A stretch of DNA of 52,926 bases from Streptomyces sp. G44. Lineage in GTDB: Bacteria > Actinomycetota > Actinomycetes > Streptomycetales > Streptomycetaceae. Shown here one piece after another: positions 20,888 through 29,229 of this stretch. A program made the position numbers and the translations under genes. The number at the start of each line of letters is the position of its first letter. Within the stretch, counting starts at the first letter, position 1. The DNA is taken from assembly GCF_016905445.1 (NCBI RefSeq), contig NZ_JAFEXF010000026.1, positions 1-52,926 of the forward strand, in the 5' to 3' direction. The notes under the pieces are model-generated. The model was not told where the DNA came from, made no database searches, and was given only the letters and a program-made list of their open reading frames with translations.

Positions 20888-21673
20888 CTACAGCCCCTGC
20901 CACTCCGGCTTGTTCGCGTACGTGTGCCGGAAGTAGTCGGCGAGCTTCAGCTTGGACGCGGCGGCCTCGTCCACCACGACCGTGGCGTGCGGGTGCAGCT
21001 GTAGGGCCGACGCGGGCACGATCGAGGCGACCGGGCCCTCCACCGTCGCGGCCACCGCGTCCGCCTTGCCCTCACCCGTGGCCAGCAGCACCAGGTGCCG
21101 CGCCTCCAGGATCGTGCCGATGCCCTGCGTGATGACGTGGTGGGGGACCTGCTCGATGTCCCCGTCGAAGAAGCGCGCGTTGTCCACCCGCGTCTGCTCG
21201 GTCAGCGTCTTGATGCGCGTACGCGAAGCGAGCGAGGAGCAGGGCTCGTTGAACCCGATGTGCCCGTCGGTCCCGATCCCGAGAAGCTGGAGATCGACCC
21301 CGCCGGCCTCGGCGAGCGCCTTGTCGTACGCCTCGCATGCCGCCTGGACGTCCTCGGCGCTGCCGTCCGGGCCCATGAACGCCGCCTCGCTCAGCCCGAG
21401 CGGCTCGACGACCTCGCGGAGGACCACCGAGCGGTACGACTCGGGGTGCCCGGCCGGCAGCCCCACGTACTCGTCGAGCTGGCAGATCCGCGCCCGCGAG
21501 GCGTCCACGGCACCGGCGGCGACCTTGGCGGCCAGTGCCTCGTAGATGGGCAGCGGGGTGGATCCGGTGGCGACACCGAGCAGGGCGTCAGGCTTACGGC
21601 GCATCAGGGCGGCCATGGCCTCCGCGATGAGCTCGCCGCCTGCCTTGGCGTCCGGGACGATGACAACTTCCAC
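20888..21673 (-). CDS. nagB: glucosamine-6-phosphate deaminase
   Basis: 261 residues. Converts GlcN-6P to fructose-6-P and ammonia, the last step of GlcNAc use, and thereby controls the level of the DasR effector. Motifs: GVATGSTPLPIYE (phosphate loop), QLDEYVGLP (catalytic Asp region), GIGTDGHIGFNEP with the catalytic Asp-His, and ASALQLHPHATVVVDEAAAS near the end. Length fits the family. A dre operator lies 61-76 bp upstream of its start. Confidence 0.96.
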   Translation of the reverse strand: MEVVIVPDAKAGGELIAEAMAALMRRKPDALLGVATGSTPLPIYEALAAKVAAGAVDASRARICQLDEYVGLPAGHPESYRSVVLREVVEPLGLSEAAFMGPDGSAEDVQAACEAYDKALAEAGGVDLQLLGIGTDGHIGFNEPCSSLASRTRIKTLTEQTRVDNARFFDGDIEQVPHHVITQGIGTILEARHLVLLATGEGKADAVAATVEGPVASIVPASALQLHPHATVVVDEAAASKLKLADYFRHTYANKPEWQGL

Positions 21674-21733
21674 GCTGGGCCTGCCGATCTGGAGAGGGGA
21701 AACGGGGAGGGGAACCGGGACTCAATCAGAGAC

Positions 21734-21749
21734 TGTGGTATAGACCAAT
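21734..21749. promoter_or_regulatory. dre operator upstream of nagB
   Basis: TGTGGTATAGACCAAT matches the DasR palindrome at most positions (GGTNTAGACCA core). It is placed for control of nagB on the minus strand and, across ~460 bp of repeat DNA, faces the SIS-domain gene on the plus strand. Confidence 0.85.
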
Positions 21750-21910
21750 CTAGCAGAGCTCCGCCCCAGGGCCAGTCGTTTCCCGCCGTCCATGCTCACC
21801 CCAGCGCCCCGCAGCCGCGCGTCGGGCGCCACGGGGGGGCGATACCTGGCCAGGGGGGCTCGCGAGGCGTCGGCGGCGCCCCGCCAACGGCTGGCCCCTG
21901 CCGAACAGCG

Positions 21911-22072
21911 CGGCATCGGGCCCCCGACCGGCAAGGTGCCGGCCTGGCATCGGGACCTCGGCCGGCAAGGTGCCTCCGGCCTGGCATCGGGTCCTCGGCC
22001 AAAGAGGCCGGTATCGGGTCCTCGGTCAAAGAGGCCGGCATCGGGCCCCGGGCCGAAGAGTCCGGCACCGGC
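21911..22072. repeat. 27-nt tandem repeat in the nagB-SIS intergenic region
   Basis: Three adjacent 27-nt units at 21983-22009, 22010-22036 and 22037-22063 share GGCATCGGGTCCTCGGCC and an AAAGAGGCC end; longer diverged copies precede them from about 21911. Unit length is a multiple of three, but the surrounding frame shows no convincing gene. The rest of the 536-bp gap holds the dre site and the ribosome-binding site of the next gene. Confidence 0.8.
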
Positions 22073-22210
22073 CACTTCCCGCGCGGGAGCCCTGTTCCTC
22101 CGAAGCCCTGGCCCCCCGCCCCCCTCCACCCCCGCTGGCCCCCCGCCCCCTCCCACCCTCACCGGAGGCGCCCCCGCCGGGCAGCGGGGAAAGTAGGAGG
22201 CATGACCGCC

Positions 22211-23284
22211 ATGACGCCTCAGGACGCGCAAGGCCCGCAGAGTGAGCGGCCCGGGCGGATCATGGCCCGGGAGATGGCCGAGCAGCCCGGCGTCCTGCGC
22301 CGCATCCTCGACACGGGCGCCCCGGCGATCCACGAGATCGCCCGGCGGGTGGCCGAACGCAGGCCCCGCTTCGTTCTGCTGACCGCGCGCGGCACCTCCG
22401 ACCACGCCGCGCTCTATGCCAAGTACCTCCTGGAGATCCGCCTCGGCATGCCCTGCGGCCTGGCCTCCATGTCCACCATCACGGCATACGGCGCCAAGCC
22501 CGATCTGCGCGACGTCCTCGCCGTCACCGTGAGTCAGTCCGGCGGCTCGCCCGACCTGGTGGCCTCCACCCGGGCCGCCCGGGAAGCCGGCGCGATCACC
22601 CTCGCGGTGACCAACAACCCCGACTCACCCCTCGCCGCCGTGTCCGAGCACCACATCGGCATCCTCGCGGGACCGGAGCGGGCGCTCCCCGCCACGAAGA
22701 CTTACACCGCCTCGCTGCTCGCCCTCTATCTGTTCGTCGAGCGGCTGGGCGGCTCGGACGGCACGGGCGCCGCCTCGCTGCCCGAACTGGCCCACGACCT
22801 CCTCGCCCGCCAGGACCAGGTCAAGACCTTGGCCGCGCGCTACCGCTTCGCGGAACGCATGGTGATCACCTCCCGTGGCTACGGCTACCCGACCGCGAAG
22901 GAGGCAGCCCTGAAACTGATGGAGACCAGCTACATCCCGGCGCTCGCCTACTCCGGCGCCGATCTGCTGCACGGCCCGCTCGCCATGGTCGACAACATCT
23001 CGCCGGTGATCGCGGTGGTACCGGACGGCAGGGGCGGCGAGGCGCTGCGGCCCGTCCTCGACCGGTTGCGCGGGCGCGGGGCAGACCTGGTGGTCATCGG
23101 CCCGAAGGCCCAGGTCCGACAGGCCTCCGCCGGCTTCGCCCTGCCCACCGACGGCGTCCCCGAAGAGGTCCAGCCGATCCTGGAGATCATCCCCCTCCAA
23201 CTCCTGGCGTACGAGGTCACGATCGCCCGCGGCCAGGACCCCGACGCGCCGAGGGCCCTAGCCAAGGTGACCGAGACCCGCTGA
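22211..23284 (+). CDS. SIS-domain phosphosugar protein (GlmS isomerase-domain-like)
   Basis: 357 residues from ATG 22211, with AGGAGG 10 nt upstream; ATG 22202 is only 1 nt from that site. Two SIS domains, like the isomerase half of GlmS but without its glutaminase half: LLTARGTSDHAALYAKY, VTVSQSGGSPDLVASTRAA (phosphate-binding Ser/Thr loop), SRGYGYPTAKEAALKLMETSYIPALAYSGADLLHGPLAMV, and a C-terminal EITIARGQDPDAPRALAKVTET tail. Candidates are a SIS-type GlcN-6P deaminase (NagB-II) or a GlcNAc-6P-converting enzyme like the NagS protein reported from S. coelicolor. The position next to nagB and DasR genes makes an aminosugar-phosphate substrate likely; which reaction is open. Confidence 0.88.
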   Translation: MTPQDAQGPQSERPGRIMAREMAEQPGVLRRILDTGAPAIHEIARRVAERRPRFVLLTARGTSDHAALYAKYLLEIRLGMPCGLASMSTITAYGAKPDLRDVLAVTVSQSGGSPDLVASTRAAREAGAITLAVTNNPDSPLAAVSEHHIGILAGPERALPATKTYTASLLALYLFVERLGGSDGTGAASLPELAHDLLARQDQVKTLAARYRFAERMVITSRGYGYPTAKEAALKLMETSYIPALAYSGADLLHGPLAMVDNISPVIAVVPDGRGGEALRPVLDRLRGRGADLVVIGPKAQVRQASAGFALPTDGVPEEVQPILEIIPLQLLAYEVTIARGQDPDAPRALAKVTETR

Positions 23285-23318
23285 CGGGCCGCCCCCTCCA
23301 GGATCTCGCCCTCGCGGC

Positions 23319-23430
23319 CGGCCACGGCGCGATCGGCCACGGTGCGCCCGGCCACGGTGCGCCCGGCCACGGTGCGCCAGGCCGCGATGCGCCCGGCCGC
23401 TTGATGCGCCAGGCCGCGATGCGCCTGGTC
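23319..23430. repeat. 15-nt tandem repeat
   Basis: At least four phased units of CGGCCACGGTGCGCC (first unit diverged) at 23319-23378, then decaying copies to about 23430, between the SIS and SDR genes (convergent). The rest of the 189-bp gap shows nothing else. Confidence 0.85.
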
Positions 23431-23473
23431 ATGACACGACCTGTCACGGCACGACCGGTCACGACATCACCGG

Positions 23474-24244
23474 CTACGGCAGCGAACCACCGGTCGCGTC
23501 TATCCAGTGGCCCGTGATCCACCTGCCGTCGTCCGACGCGAGGAAAGCCACTACGTCGGCGACGTCTGAAGCGGCGCCGACGCGGCCGAGGGCGGACAGC
23601 TGCGCGGAGCTCTCCCACGCGGCGCGGTTCTCCTCGCCCCGCAGCCAGGCGGCGTTGACGTCGGTGTCGATGATCCCCGGCGCCACCGAGTTCACCGTGA
23701 TCCCGCGCGGGCCGAGCACTTTCGACAGGTTCCGAGTGAAGACGTCCAGGGCGCCCTTCGTCATCGCGTACGTCATGATTTCCGGCATCAGCGCGGCTCG
23801 GGAGAGGCCGGACGAGATGTTGATGACCCGGCCGCCGTCGCGCAGGCGCTCCGCACCTAGCTGCGTGATGAAGTACGGCGCCTTCGCGTTCACGGCGAAC
23901 AAGCGGTCGTACTCCGCCTCGTCCGTCTCGGCGAAGGGGCGCGAGGTGCCGATCCCGGCGTTGTTCACCAGGATGTCCAGCCCCTCCGCCTGCTCGTCGA
24001 AACGGGACCACAGTGCCCGGGCGTCCCCCGCGACGCCCAGCTCCGCGCCGATCGCGAATGCGGAGCCCCCTGCCGCCTCGATCGCGGCCACCGTCTCTTT
24101 CGCGGCGGTCTCGTTGCTGCCGTAGTGCACCGCGACCCGCGCCCCGTCCCGTCCGAGCCGCTCGGCGATCCCTCGCCCGATCCCTCGGCTCCCGCCCGTG
24201 ACCAACGCTGTCTTTCCCGCGAGCCTGCCCGTGGTTGCAGCCAT
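23474..24244 (-). CDS. short-chain dehydrogenase/reductase
   Basis: 256 residues, a classical SDR. NAD(P) Rossmann motif TGGSRGIG at residues 17-24, NNAG near 93, catalytic Ser in INISSG and the Y-x-x-x-K pair in YAMTKGAL. The Arg of the TGGSRGIG loop favours NADPH, as in 3-oxoacyl-ACP reductase-like enzymes. Substrate unknown. It is divergent from a TetR gene with operator-like repeats between them, so it is probably the target of that repressor. Confidence 0.9.
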   Translation of the reverse strand: MAATTGRLAGKTALVTGGSRGIGRGIAERLGRDGARVAVHYGSNETAAKETVAAIEAAGGSAFAIGAELGVAGDARALWSRFDEQAEGLDILVNNAGIGTSRPFAETDEAEYDRLFAVNAKAPYFITQLGAERLRDGGRVINISSGLSRAALMPEIMTYAMTKGALDVFTRNLSKVLGPRGITVNSVAPGIIDTDVNAAWLRGEENRAAWESSAQLSALGRVGAASDVADVVAFLASDDGRWITGHWIDATGGSLP

Positions 24245-24265
24245 GTCAGGCGCCCCCTCTTTCTC

Positions 24266-24324
24266 TAGTGGTCGCTACAGAAAAAACCGTACCCGACCCC
24301 GATCCGTTTTTCTAGTGCTCGCTA
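24266..24324. promoter_or_regulatory. twin TetR operator candidates in SDR/TetR intergenic region
   Basis: The 12-mer TAGTGSTCGCTA occurs twice, at 24266-24277 (TAGTGGTCGCTA) and 24313-24324 (TAGTGCTCGCTA), each an imperfect palindrome, 47 bp apart. The second overlaps a TATACAAT -10-like box 14 nt before the tetR ATG, and the first is ~22 bp upstream of the SDR start on the opposite strand. Confidence 0.75.
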
Positions 24325-24337
24325 TACAATTCACCTC

Positions 24338-24955
24338 ATGGCGACGAAACAGCGCGGACGCCCCCGTTCCTTCGACCGTGAGACAGCCCTGGAGCAGGCG
24401 CTTCGCGCCTTCTGGGAACACGGGTACGAGGCGACTTCCGTCTCCGACCTGACACGCGTCATGGGCATCGGTGCGCCCAGCCTGTACGCCGCGTTCGGCG
24501 ACAAGCGGGCCCTCTTCGGTGAGGTCGTCGTGCGGTATGGGGTCACGCACGGCGCCTTCGGCAGGCGTGCCTTCGACGAGGAGCCCACCGTGCGCGGCGC
24601 CGTCGAGCGGATGCTGCGCGAAGCCGCCGCCGAGTACACCGACCCGGCTCACCCGCCGGGCTGCCTGGTCATCTCGGCGGCCACCAACTGCACGACGCCG
24701 GAGGTGGAAGAGGACCTGCGTGAGCGGCGGAATGCCAACGTGGCGGACTTCGAGTCCCGCGTCCGCGCGGCGATCGCGGCCGGGGAGCTGCCCGAGGACA
24801 CCGATGCCGCCGCCCTGGCCCGCTATACGGGGGCGCTCTTGCAGGGCATGTCCCAGCAGGCCAGGGACGGCGCCACCAGGCAGGAGCTCGAAGCCGTGGC
24901 CGATCTCGCGATGAAGGCGTGGCCGCGGAGTCCGCGGGCGCACAATGGAGCCTGA
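24338..24955 (+). CDS. TetR/AcrR family transcriptional repressor
   Basis: 205 residues. N-terminal HTH ([45 protein letters not shown]) and a ligand domain with a Cys pair in the middle ([23 protein letters not shown]). This is the AcrR-like subgroup often linked to a neighbouring SDR or oxidoreductase and sensing electrophiles or small organic compounds. The start is very close to a TATACAAT box, so the transcript may be nearly leaderless. Autoregulation through the twin operators is likely. Confidence 0.9.
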   Translation: MATKQRGRPRSFDRETALEQALRAFWEHGYEATSVSDLTRVMGIGAPSLYAAFGDKRALFGEVVVRYGVTHGAFGRRAFDEEPTVRGAVERMLREAAAEYTDPAHPPGCLVISAATNCTTPEVEEDLRERRNANVADFESRVRAAIAAGELPEDTDAAALARYTGALLQGMSQQARDGATRQELEAVADLAMKAWPRSPRAHNGA

Positions 24956-25001
24956 CCCCTCGGGGTCCGAACAAAGATATGCCGACGCGTAGACATGACA
25001 G

Positions 25002-25017
25002 AATGGTCTAGTCCACA
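25002..25017. promoter_or_regulatory. dre-like DasR site upstream of the histidine-kinase gene
   Basis: AATGGTCTAGTCCACA fits the DasR operator form GGTCTAGTCCA as well as the nagB and dasA sites do. It lies in the 299-bp gap between tetR and the kinase, about 240 bp before the kinase start. Apart from this site I see no feature in the gap. Confidence 0.7.
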
Positions 25018-25254
25018 ATGCGTGGGTAAAGTCTCCGCTCTTCCCGCACAGGAGAGCGGACCGAGGACCCGGCGCTCTCTGCCCTGACCGCGTCGGAGCC
25101 TCCCGATCGGCCGGCCAGTACCGCACATTCTGGCGGCCGATGCACCTGAAGGGCTGCGGTGCCGTGGGTGGGTTGAGGGTCCCGCCCTGGCGCCGCGGCT
25201 CGTCGGGAATCTCCGCGACATGGCTCGTCGTACGCGACAGGTACGCTCGCACAC

Positions 25255-26730
25255 GTGCCCTCCATGAACGACCTCGTACGCCAGCACACCGCACTCGGTG
25301 ACTCCGACCTCGAGTGGCTGCATCTGCTGGTCTCGGAGTGGCAGCTGCTCTCCGACCTCTCCTTCGCCGACCTCGTGCTCTGGGTCCCCACACGCGACGG
25401 CACCCGCTATGTCTCCGTGGCGCAGATGCGGCCGAACACCGGCCCCACCTCGTACCAGGACGACATGGTCGGCCACCTCGTCCCGCGCGGCCGGCGCCCC
25501 CTCCTGGACGCCGCCCTGGACGAGGGCCGCATCGTGCGCGAGGGCGACCCGGAGTGGCGCGAGGAGGTCCCCGTACGCGTCGAGTCCATCCCTGTGCGCA
25601 GGGAGGGGCGCGTCCTGGGCGTGATCGCCCGCAACACCAATCTGCTGACGGTGCGCACCCCTTCGCGCCTTGAGCTGACCTACCTCCAGTCGGCGTCGGA
25701 CCTCGCGCAGATGATCGCCGCCGGGTCCTTCCCGTTCCCGGGGCAGCAAGTCGACATGGACGCCTCCCCGCGCGTGGGCGACGGTCTGCTGCGGCTCGAC
25801 GCCGACGGCATCGTGCAGTACGCGTCGCCGAACGCGCTCTCCGCGTACCACCGTCTGGGTCTCGCGTCCGACCTGGTGGGTCATCACCTGGGCAGGGCCA
25901 CGGCCGAACTCGCCCCCTCCCGCGGCCCGGTGGACGAGGCCCTGGCCAAGGTCGCCAGCGGCTGGGCGCCGCGTGAGTTCGAGATCGAGGGCGGCGACGG
26001 CGTGATCCAGCTGCGCGCGATCCCGCTCAAGCCCAAGGGGCCCCGCATCGGTTCGCTCGTACTCCTGCGCGACGTGACGGAACTCCGCCGCCGCGAGCGG
26101 GAGTTGATCACCAAGGACGCGACCATCCGGGAGATCCACCATCGGGTGAAGAACAACCTCCAGACGGTCGCCGCGCTGCTGCGCCTGCAAGCGCGCCGCA
26201 TCGATTCCACCAAGGGCCGGGAGGCGCTGGAGGAGGCCGTGCGCCGGGTGGGTTCCATCGCCATCGTCCACGAGACGCTCTCGCAGAACCTGGACGAGCG
26301 CGTGGAGTTCGACGAGATCGCCGACCGGGTGCTCGCGATGGTCGCCGAGATCTCGCCGGGCAAGGTCACGGGTCGGCGCACCGGACGTTTCGGCATCCTC
26401 GACGCGGAGGTGGCTACCCCGCTGTCGATGGTGCTCACCGAGATCTTGCAGAACGCCCTGGAGCACGGCTTCCGCGAAGGGGACACCGGCACGGTCGAGG
26501 TCTCCGCGGTGCGTGGCGGTACGAGCAAGGACGCGCGGCTGCTGATCACCGTCCAGGACGACGGCGTCGGTCTGCCCGAGGGCTTCGACCCGCACCGCTC
26601 CGGCAATCTCGGTCTACAGATCGTGCGCACCCTGGTGGAAGGGGAGCTGGGCGGCACCTTCGACATGGTCCGCGCCCCGGAGCGCGGCACCCGGGTGATC
26701 CTCGACGTCCCGGTCAGCGCGGACAAGTAG
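25255..26730 (+). CDS. pdtaS: PdtaS-like cytosolic sensor histidine kinase
   Basis: 491 residues, no membrane helices. Domains in order: GAF-like (~10-150), PAS-like (~170-280), HisKA_2 dimerisation with phospho-His in EIHHRVKNNLQTVAALLRLQARR (~295), then HATPase with NALEHGF, DDGVGLPEGF and GLQIVRTLV. This is the kinase of the PdtaS/PdtaR pair, in which the partner is an ANTAR RNA-binding antiterminator encoded elsewhere; the M. tuberculosis PdtaS has been linked to metal and nitric-oxide sensing. Starts at GTG 25255 or ATG 25264. A dre-like site is upstream. Confidence 0.9.
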   Translation: MPSMNDLVRQHTALGDSDLEWLHLLVSEWQLLSDLSFADLVLWVPTRDGTRYVSVAQMRPNTGPTSYQDDMVGHLVPRGRRPLLDAALDEGRIVREGDPEWREEVPVRVESIPVRREGRVLGVIARNTNLLTVRTPSRLELTYLQSASDLAQMIAAGSFPFPGQQVDMDASPRVGDGLLRLDADGIVQYASPNALSAYHRLGLASDLVGHHLGRATAELAPSRGPVDEALAKVASGWAPREFEIEGGDGVIQLRAIPLKPKGPRIGSLVLLRDVTELRRRERELITKDATIREIHHRVKNNLQTVAALLRLQARRIDSTKGREALEEAVRRVGSIAIVHETLSQNLDERVEFDEIADRVLAMVAEISPGKVTGRRTGRFGILDAEVATPLSMVLTEILQNALEHGFREGDTGTVEVSAVRGGTSKDARLLITVQDDGVGLPEGFDPHRSGNLGLQIVRTLVEGELGGTFDMVRAPERGTRVILDVPVSADK

Positions 26731-26885
26731 CGACGCGGCGGACGCACGGCATTACGCGGCGTTACGTCACGTATCGCGCCGGACGAGCAAACGGCGGCGG
26801 ACGAAGCGGCGACGAAGGTCACACACGGCTACGACGTCGGCACCCGCCGCCGGCATGGCCCGCGCCCCGGCATCCCCCCGCGCAC

Positions 26886-26926
26886 AGCAGTGAGCCCCGA
26901 ACCTCTGTGGTCCGGGGCTCACTGCT
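26886..26926. terminator. strong terminator between convergent pdtaS and wblE
   Basis: 14-bp perfect stem AGCAGTGAGCCCCG (26886-26899) / CGGGGCTCACTGCT (26913-26926), extended inward by ACC/GGT. The rest of the 302-bp gap between the two genes holds nothing else I can identify. Confidence 0.85.
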
Positions 26927-27032
26927 CACGTTGCGTTGCGCATCGGGGGTACTGCGCGGCTGCGGCTCGGGGGCGGGAGATGCGTACTCGCTGTACGCGC
27001 CGCCAAGCTTGGGCTCGTGGGGGGCGTGAACG

Positions 27033-27290
27033 TCAGGCGCTGGCCTGGCGTGCACGGTTGCGAGCGGCACGGCGCTTCATTGCGCGGCGCTCGTCCTCGC
27101 TGAGGCCACCCCAGACGCCGGAGTCCTGGCCGGACTCGAGCGCCCACTGCAAACACTGCTCCATGACGGGGCAGCGACGGCAGACGGCCTTGGCTTCCTC
27201 GATCTGCAGCAGCGCAGGACCGGTGTTGCCGATGGGGAAGAAGAGCTCGGGGTCTTCCTCGCGGCAAACGGCGTTGTGACGCCAGTCCAT
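27033..27290 (-). CDS. wblE: WhiB-family iron-sulfur regulator WblE
   Basis: 85 residues from ATG 27290 with AGGAGAGG upstream. Four cluster-binding cysteines: C9, C37, C40, C46 (C-x2-C-x5-C), then the GVWGG turn and a basic C-terminal tail (RRAMKRRAARNRARQ). The sequence is that of WblE, the Streptomyces counterpart of the essential M. tuberculosis WhiB1. It would bind a [4Fe-4S] cluster, sense NO or redox state, and act with the principal sigma factor region 4. A 316-bp gap separates it from the lipid kinase upstream. Confidence 0.96.
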   Translation of the reverse strand: MDWRHNAVCREEDPELFFPIGNTGPALLQIEEAKAVCRRCPVMEQCLQWALESGQDSGVWGGLSEDERRAMKRRAARNRARQASA

Positions 27291-27313
27291 GGCTGCTACC
27301 TCTCCTTGGTAAT

Positions 27314-27348
27314 ACATTCAGGTTGCTTGTGAATGTGAACGCTTTCAC
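27314..27348. promoter_or_regulatory. overlapping inverted repeats in the wblE leader
   Basis: Two dyads overlap just upstream of wblE: ACATTCA (27314-27320) / TGAATGT (27330-27336), and GTGAA (27335-27339) / TTCAC (27344-27348). They lie in the 316-bp leader/promoter stretch (27291-27606), which also has an 8-base poly-T/A run near 27508-27515. Candidate operator or mRNA hairpin; no promoter could be fixed. Confidence 0.45.
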
Positions 27349-27606
27349 GAATCCCTCGACACGGGAAGGGCCGACGCCCAGTCGCCTGGTGTGGACCTGT
27401 GGTGGAGGAGGGGTTCTGGCTATCTGTGGGGCCGATGTTGCGGGCCGTCCCGATCGCCATGTAGAGATTCGCAAACCTCGGCGGCGGATACAACCCCTTC
27501 CGGAAACTTTTTTTTGATTCCTCAGTGTCGACTGGGTCACAGCCGTACTTCCATGGGGTGGACCCTGGCCTAAACGTTCGAGTGAAAGGACTTTGGGCCC
27601 TTCCAC

Positions 27607-28575
27607 TCACACAATCACACGCAGTGCACGGCGAACGCCTGTGAACGTCACGCTCGTGCGCAGTCCCAGGTGGTCACCGTCCATCTGGAGGGGGAGCGGG
27701 ACCTTCGAATGCAAGGTGAAGTCGGTCAGGTCGTGGAGCGTAACCGCGTGCTTACCGTGGGGTCCGCGCTCCGGCGTCGACATCAGGAGCTGCGTGCCGT
27801 ACCGCGCCACCGCGGCCGTGGAGAGCTTCTTCAGGCCGAGCACGTCCAGGCCGGTGTCGAAGGAGGCCCGGGGGGACGCGTACAGCGGGCGATTGCCCAG
27901 GTAGGAGTAGGGCGAGGTGTTGCAGACTATGGACATCACCAGATCCGTCACCGGGTCCTCCCCGGGCCGCTCCACCGTGATCATGCCGCGCCGCCGATGG
28001 GGCTCGTCGAGGAACTGACGGAGCACCTGGCGCACATAGAGGGCGTGCGTCGAGCGCCTGCCGAGCTCCCGCTGCTGCTCGACCCTGCCGACCACACCGC
28101 CGTCGAAGCCGAGGCCGGCACAGAACGTGAACCAGCGCGAGGGAACGGCCTCGTCCTCCGTACCCGGTGTGCCCGCCGCGATGCCGAGGCCGACCGTACG
28201 CTCACTGCCCTCGCGCAGGGCGTCGAGGAGGGCGCCGGTGGCCTCCACGGCGTCGTTCGGCAGCCCCAGGGCGCGCGCGAAGACGTTCGTGGAGCCGCCG
28301 GGGACGACGGCGAGACGTGGGAGGCGGTCCGGGTCGGGGCCGTGGTGCAGCAGGCCGTTCACGACTTCGTTGACCGTGCCGTCGCCGCCGAGGGCGACGA
28401 CCAGCTCTATGTCCTTGCTCTCCGCGGCCTGTCGGCCCAGGTCTCTCGCGTGCCCGCGGTACTCGGTGGTGACCGCGTCGAGCTTCATCTCGCTCGCCAG
28501 CGCGTGGACCAGTACGTCACGCGTACGCGCACTGGTGGTGGTTGCCGCCGGGTTGACCACGAGAAGTGCACGCAT
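27607..28575 (-). CDS. diacylglycerol/sphingolipid kinase-family lipid kinase
   Basis: 322 residues. ATP-dependent lipid kinase of the DagK/YegS family: LLVVNPAA at the N-terminus, ALGGDGTVNEVVNGL with the ATP-loop GGDGT near residues 63-67, and VVPGGSTNVFARALGLP. No N-terminal membrane helix, so it is probably a peripheral enzyme. Likely substrate diacylglycerol (to phosphatidic acid), but other lipids are possible. It precedes wblE on the same strand, and the membrane protein gene lies divergently 104 bp upstream. Confidence 0.9.
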   Translation of the reverse strand: MRALLVVNPAATTTSARTRDVLVHALASEMKLDAVTTEYRGHARDLGRQAAESKDIELVVALGGDGTVNEVVNGLLHHGPDPDRLPRLAVVPGGSTNVFARALGLPNDAVEATGALLDALREGSERTVGLGIAAGTPGTEDEAVPSRWFTFCAGLGFDGGVVGRVEQQRELGRRSTHALYVRQVLRQFLDEPHRRRGMITVERPGEDPVTDLVMSIVCNTSPYSYLGNRPLYASPRASFDTGLDVLGLKKLSTAAVARYGTQLLMSTPERGPHGKHAVTLHDLTDFTLHSKVPLPLQMDGDHLGLRTSVTFTGVRRALRVIV

Positions 28576-28679
28576 GCGCAGCAGACTACCTAGCGCTCTT
28601 TACCTGGCCTAGACCGAGGTGTCGCGGCGGGCCCGGACCGAGGTGCCTGGCCGTGGCCGCGCGCGGCTACCCTGCTGGG

Positions 28680-29138
28680 GTGAGCACTGAGCGGAAATCC
28701 ACCCCCGAAGCCCCGGAAGCGGCCGGGTCGCGCCCGCGTCCCGCGCGGCTGACCGCCGCTGCCGCCCTGACCGCGCTGGAGGGCCTCGCCCTGCTCGGCG
28801 GGGGTGTGTACATGCTCGTGATGGGCCTCGCGGGCTCGCCCGACAATCCGCGCCAGGCGGAGACCGGCGGCATCACCCTGATCGTCCTGGCGCTGCTCCC
28901 GTTGCTGGCCGCGCGCGGCCTGCTGAGGCTGCGCCGCTGGAGCCGCGGCCCCGCGATCATCACGCAGATCATGGCGCTGCCGGTGGCCTGGCAGCTGCTC
29001 CAGGCCGACAGCGCGGCGATCCCGGCGGGAATCCTGCTCGCGGTCGTGGCGGTCGCGTCGCTGGTGCTCCTGGTCAACCCCACGACGACCGAGGCCCTCG
29101 GCATCCAGGGCCCCGGCAGCGTACAGAACCAGAAGTAG
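28680..29138 (+). CDS. small integral membrane protein, unknown function
   Basis: 152 residues from GTG 28680; upstream frame is non-coding in character. Four hydrophobic helices (ALTALEGLALLGGGVYMLVMG, GGITLIVLALLPLLAARGLL, PAIITQIMALPVAWQLLQ, AGILLAVVAVASLVLLV) with a charged ~30-residue N-terminus rich in Pro and Arg. No motif or family I can name. Convergent with sigH, separated by a repeat-bearing 91-bp gap. Confidence 0.75.
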   Translation: MSTERKSTPEAPEAAGSRPRPARLTAAAALTALEGLALLGGGVYMLVMGLAGSPDNPRQAETGGITLIVLALLPLLAARGLLRLRRWSRGPAIITQIMALPVAWQLLQADSAAIPAGILLAVVAVASLVLLVNPTTTEALGIQGPGSVQNQK

Positions 29139-29220
29139 TACCGGCCCAGCCGTGGTACCGGCCCATAAGGCCCAGCCGTGGTAGCGGCCATAAGGCGCAG
29201 ACGTAGTACCGGCCCTCAAG
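29134..29220. repeat. short direct repeats at membrane-gene 3' end
   Basis: Three degenerate copies of a ~29-nt unit around GTGGTACCGGCCCATAAGGC lie between the convergent membrane-protein and sigH genes. They overlap the last codons of the membrane gene. Confidence 0.6.
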
Positions 29221-29229
29221 GAGCCGCTG

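Noticed and set aside
27481..27530. SigR-type promoter (GGAAT-N18-GTT) for wblE
   Set aside because: The nearest GGAAT and GTT are 22 nt apart, outside the usual spacing.
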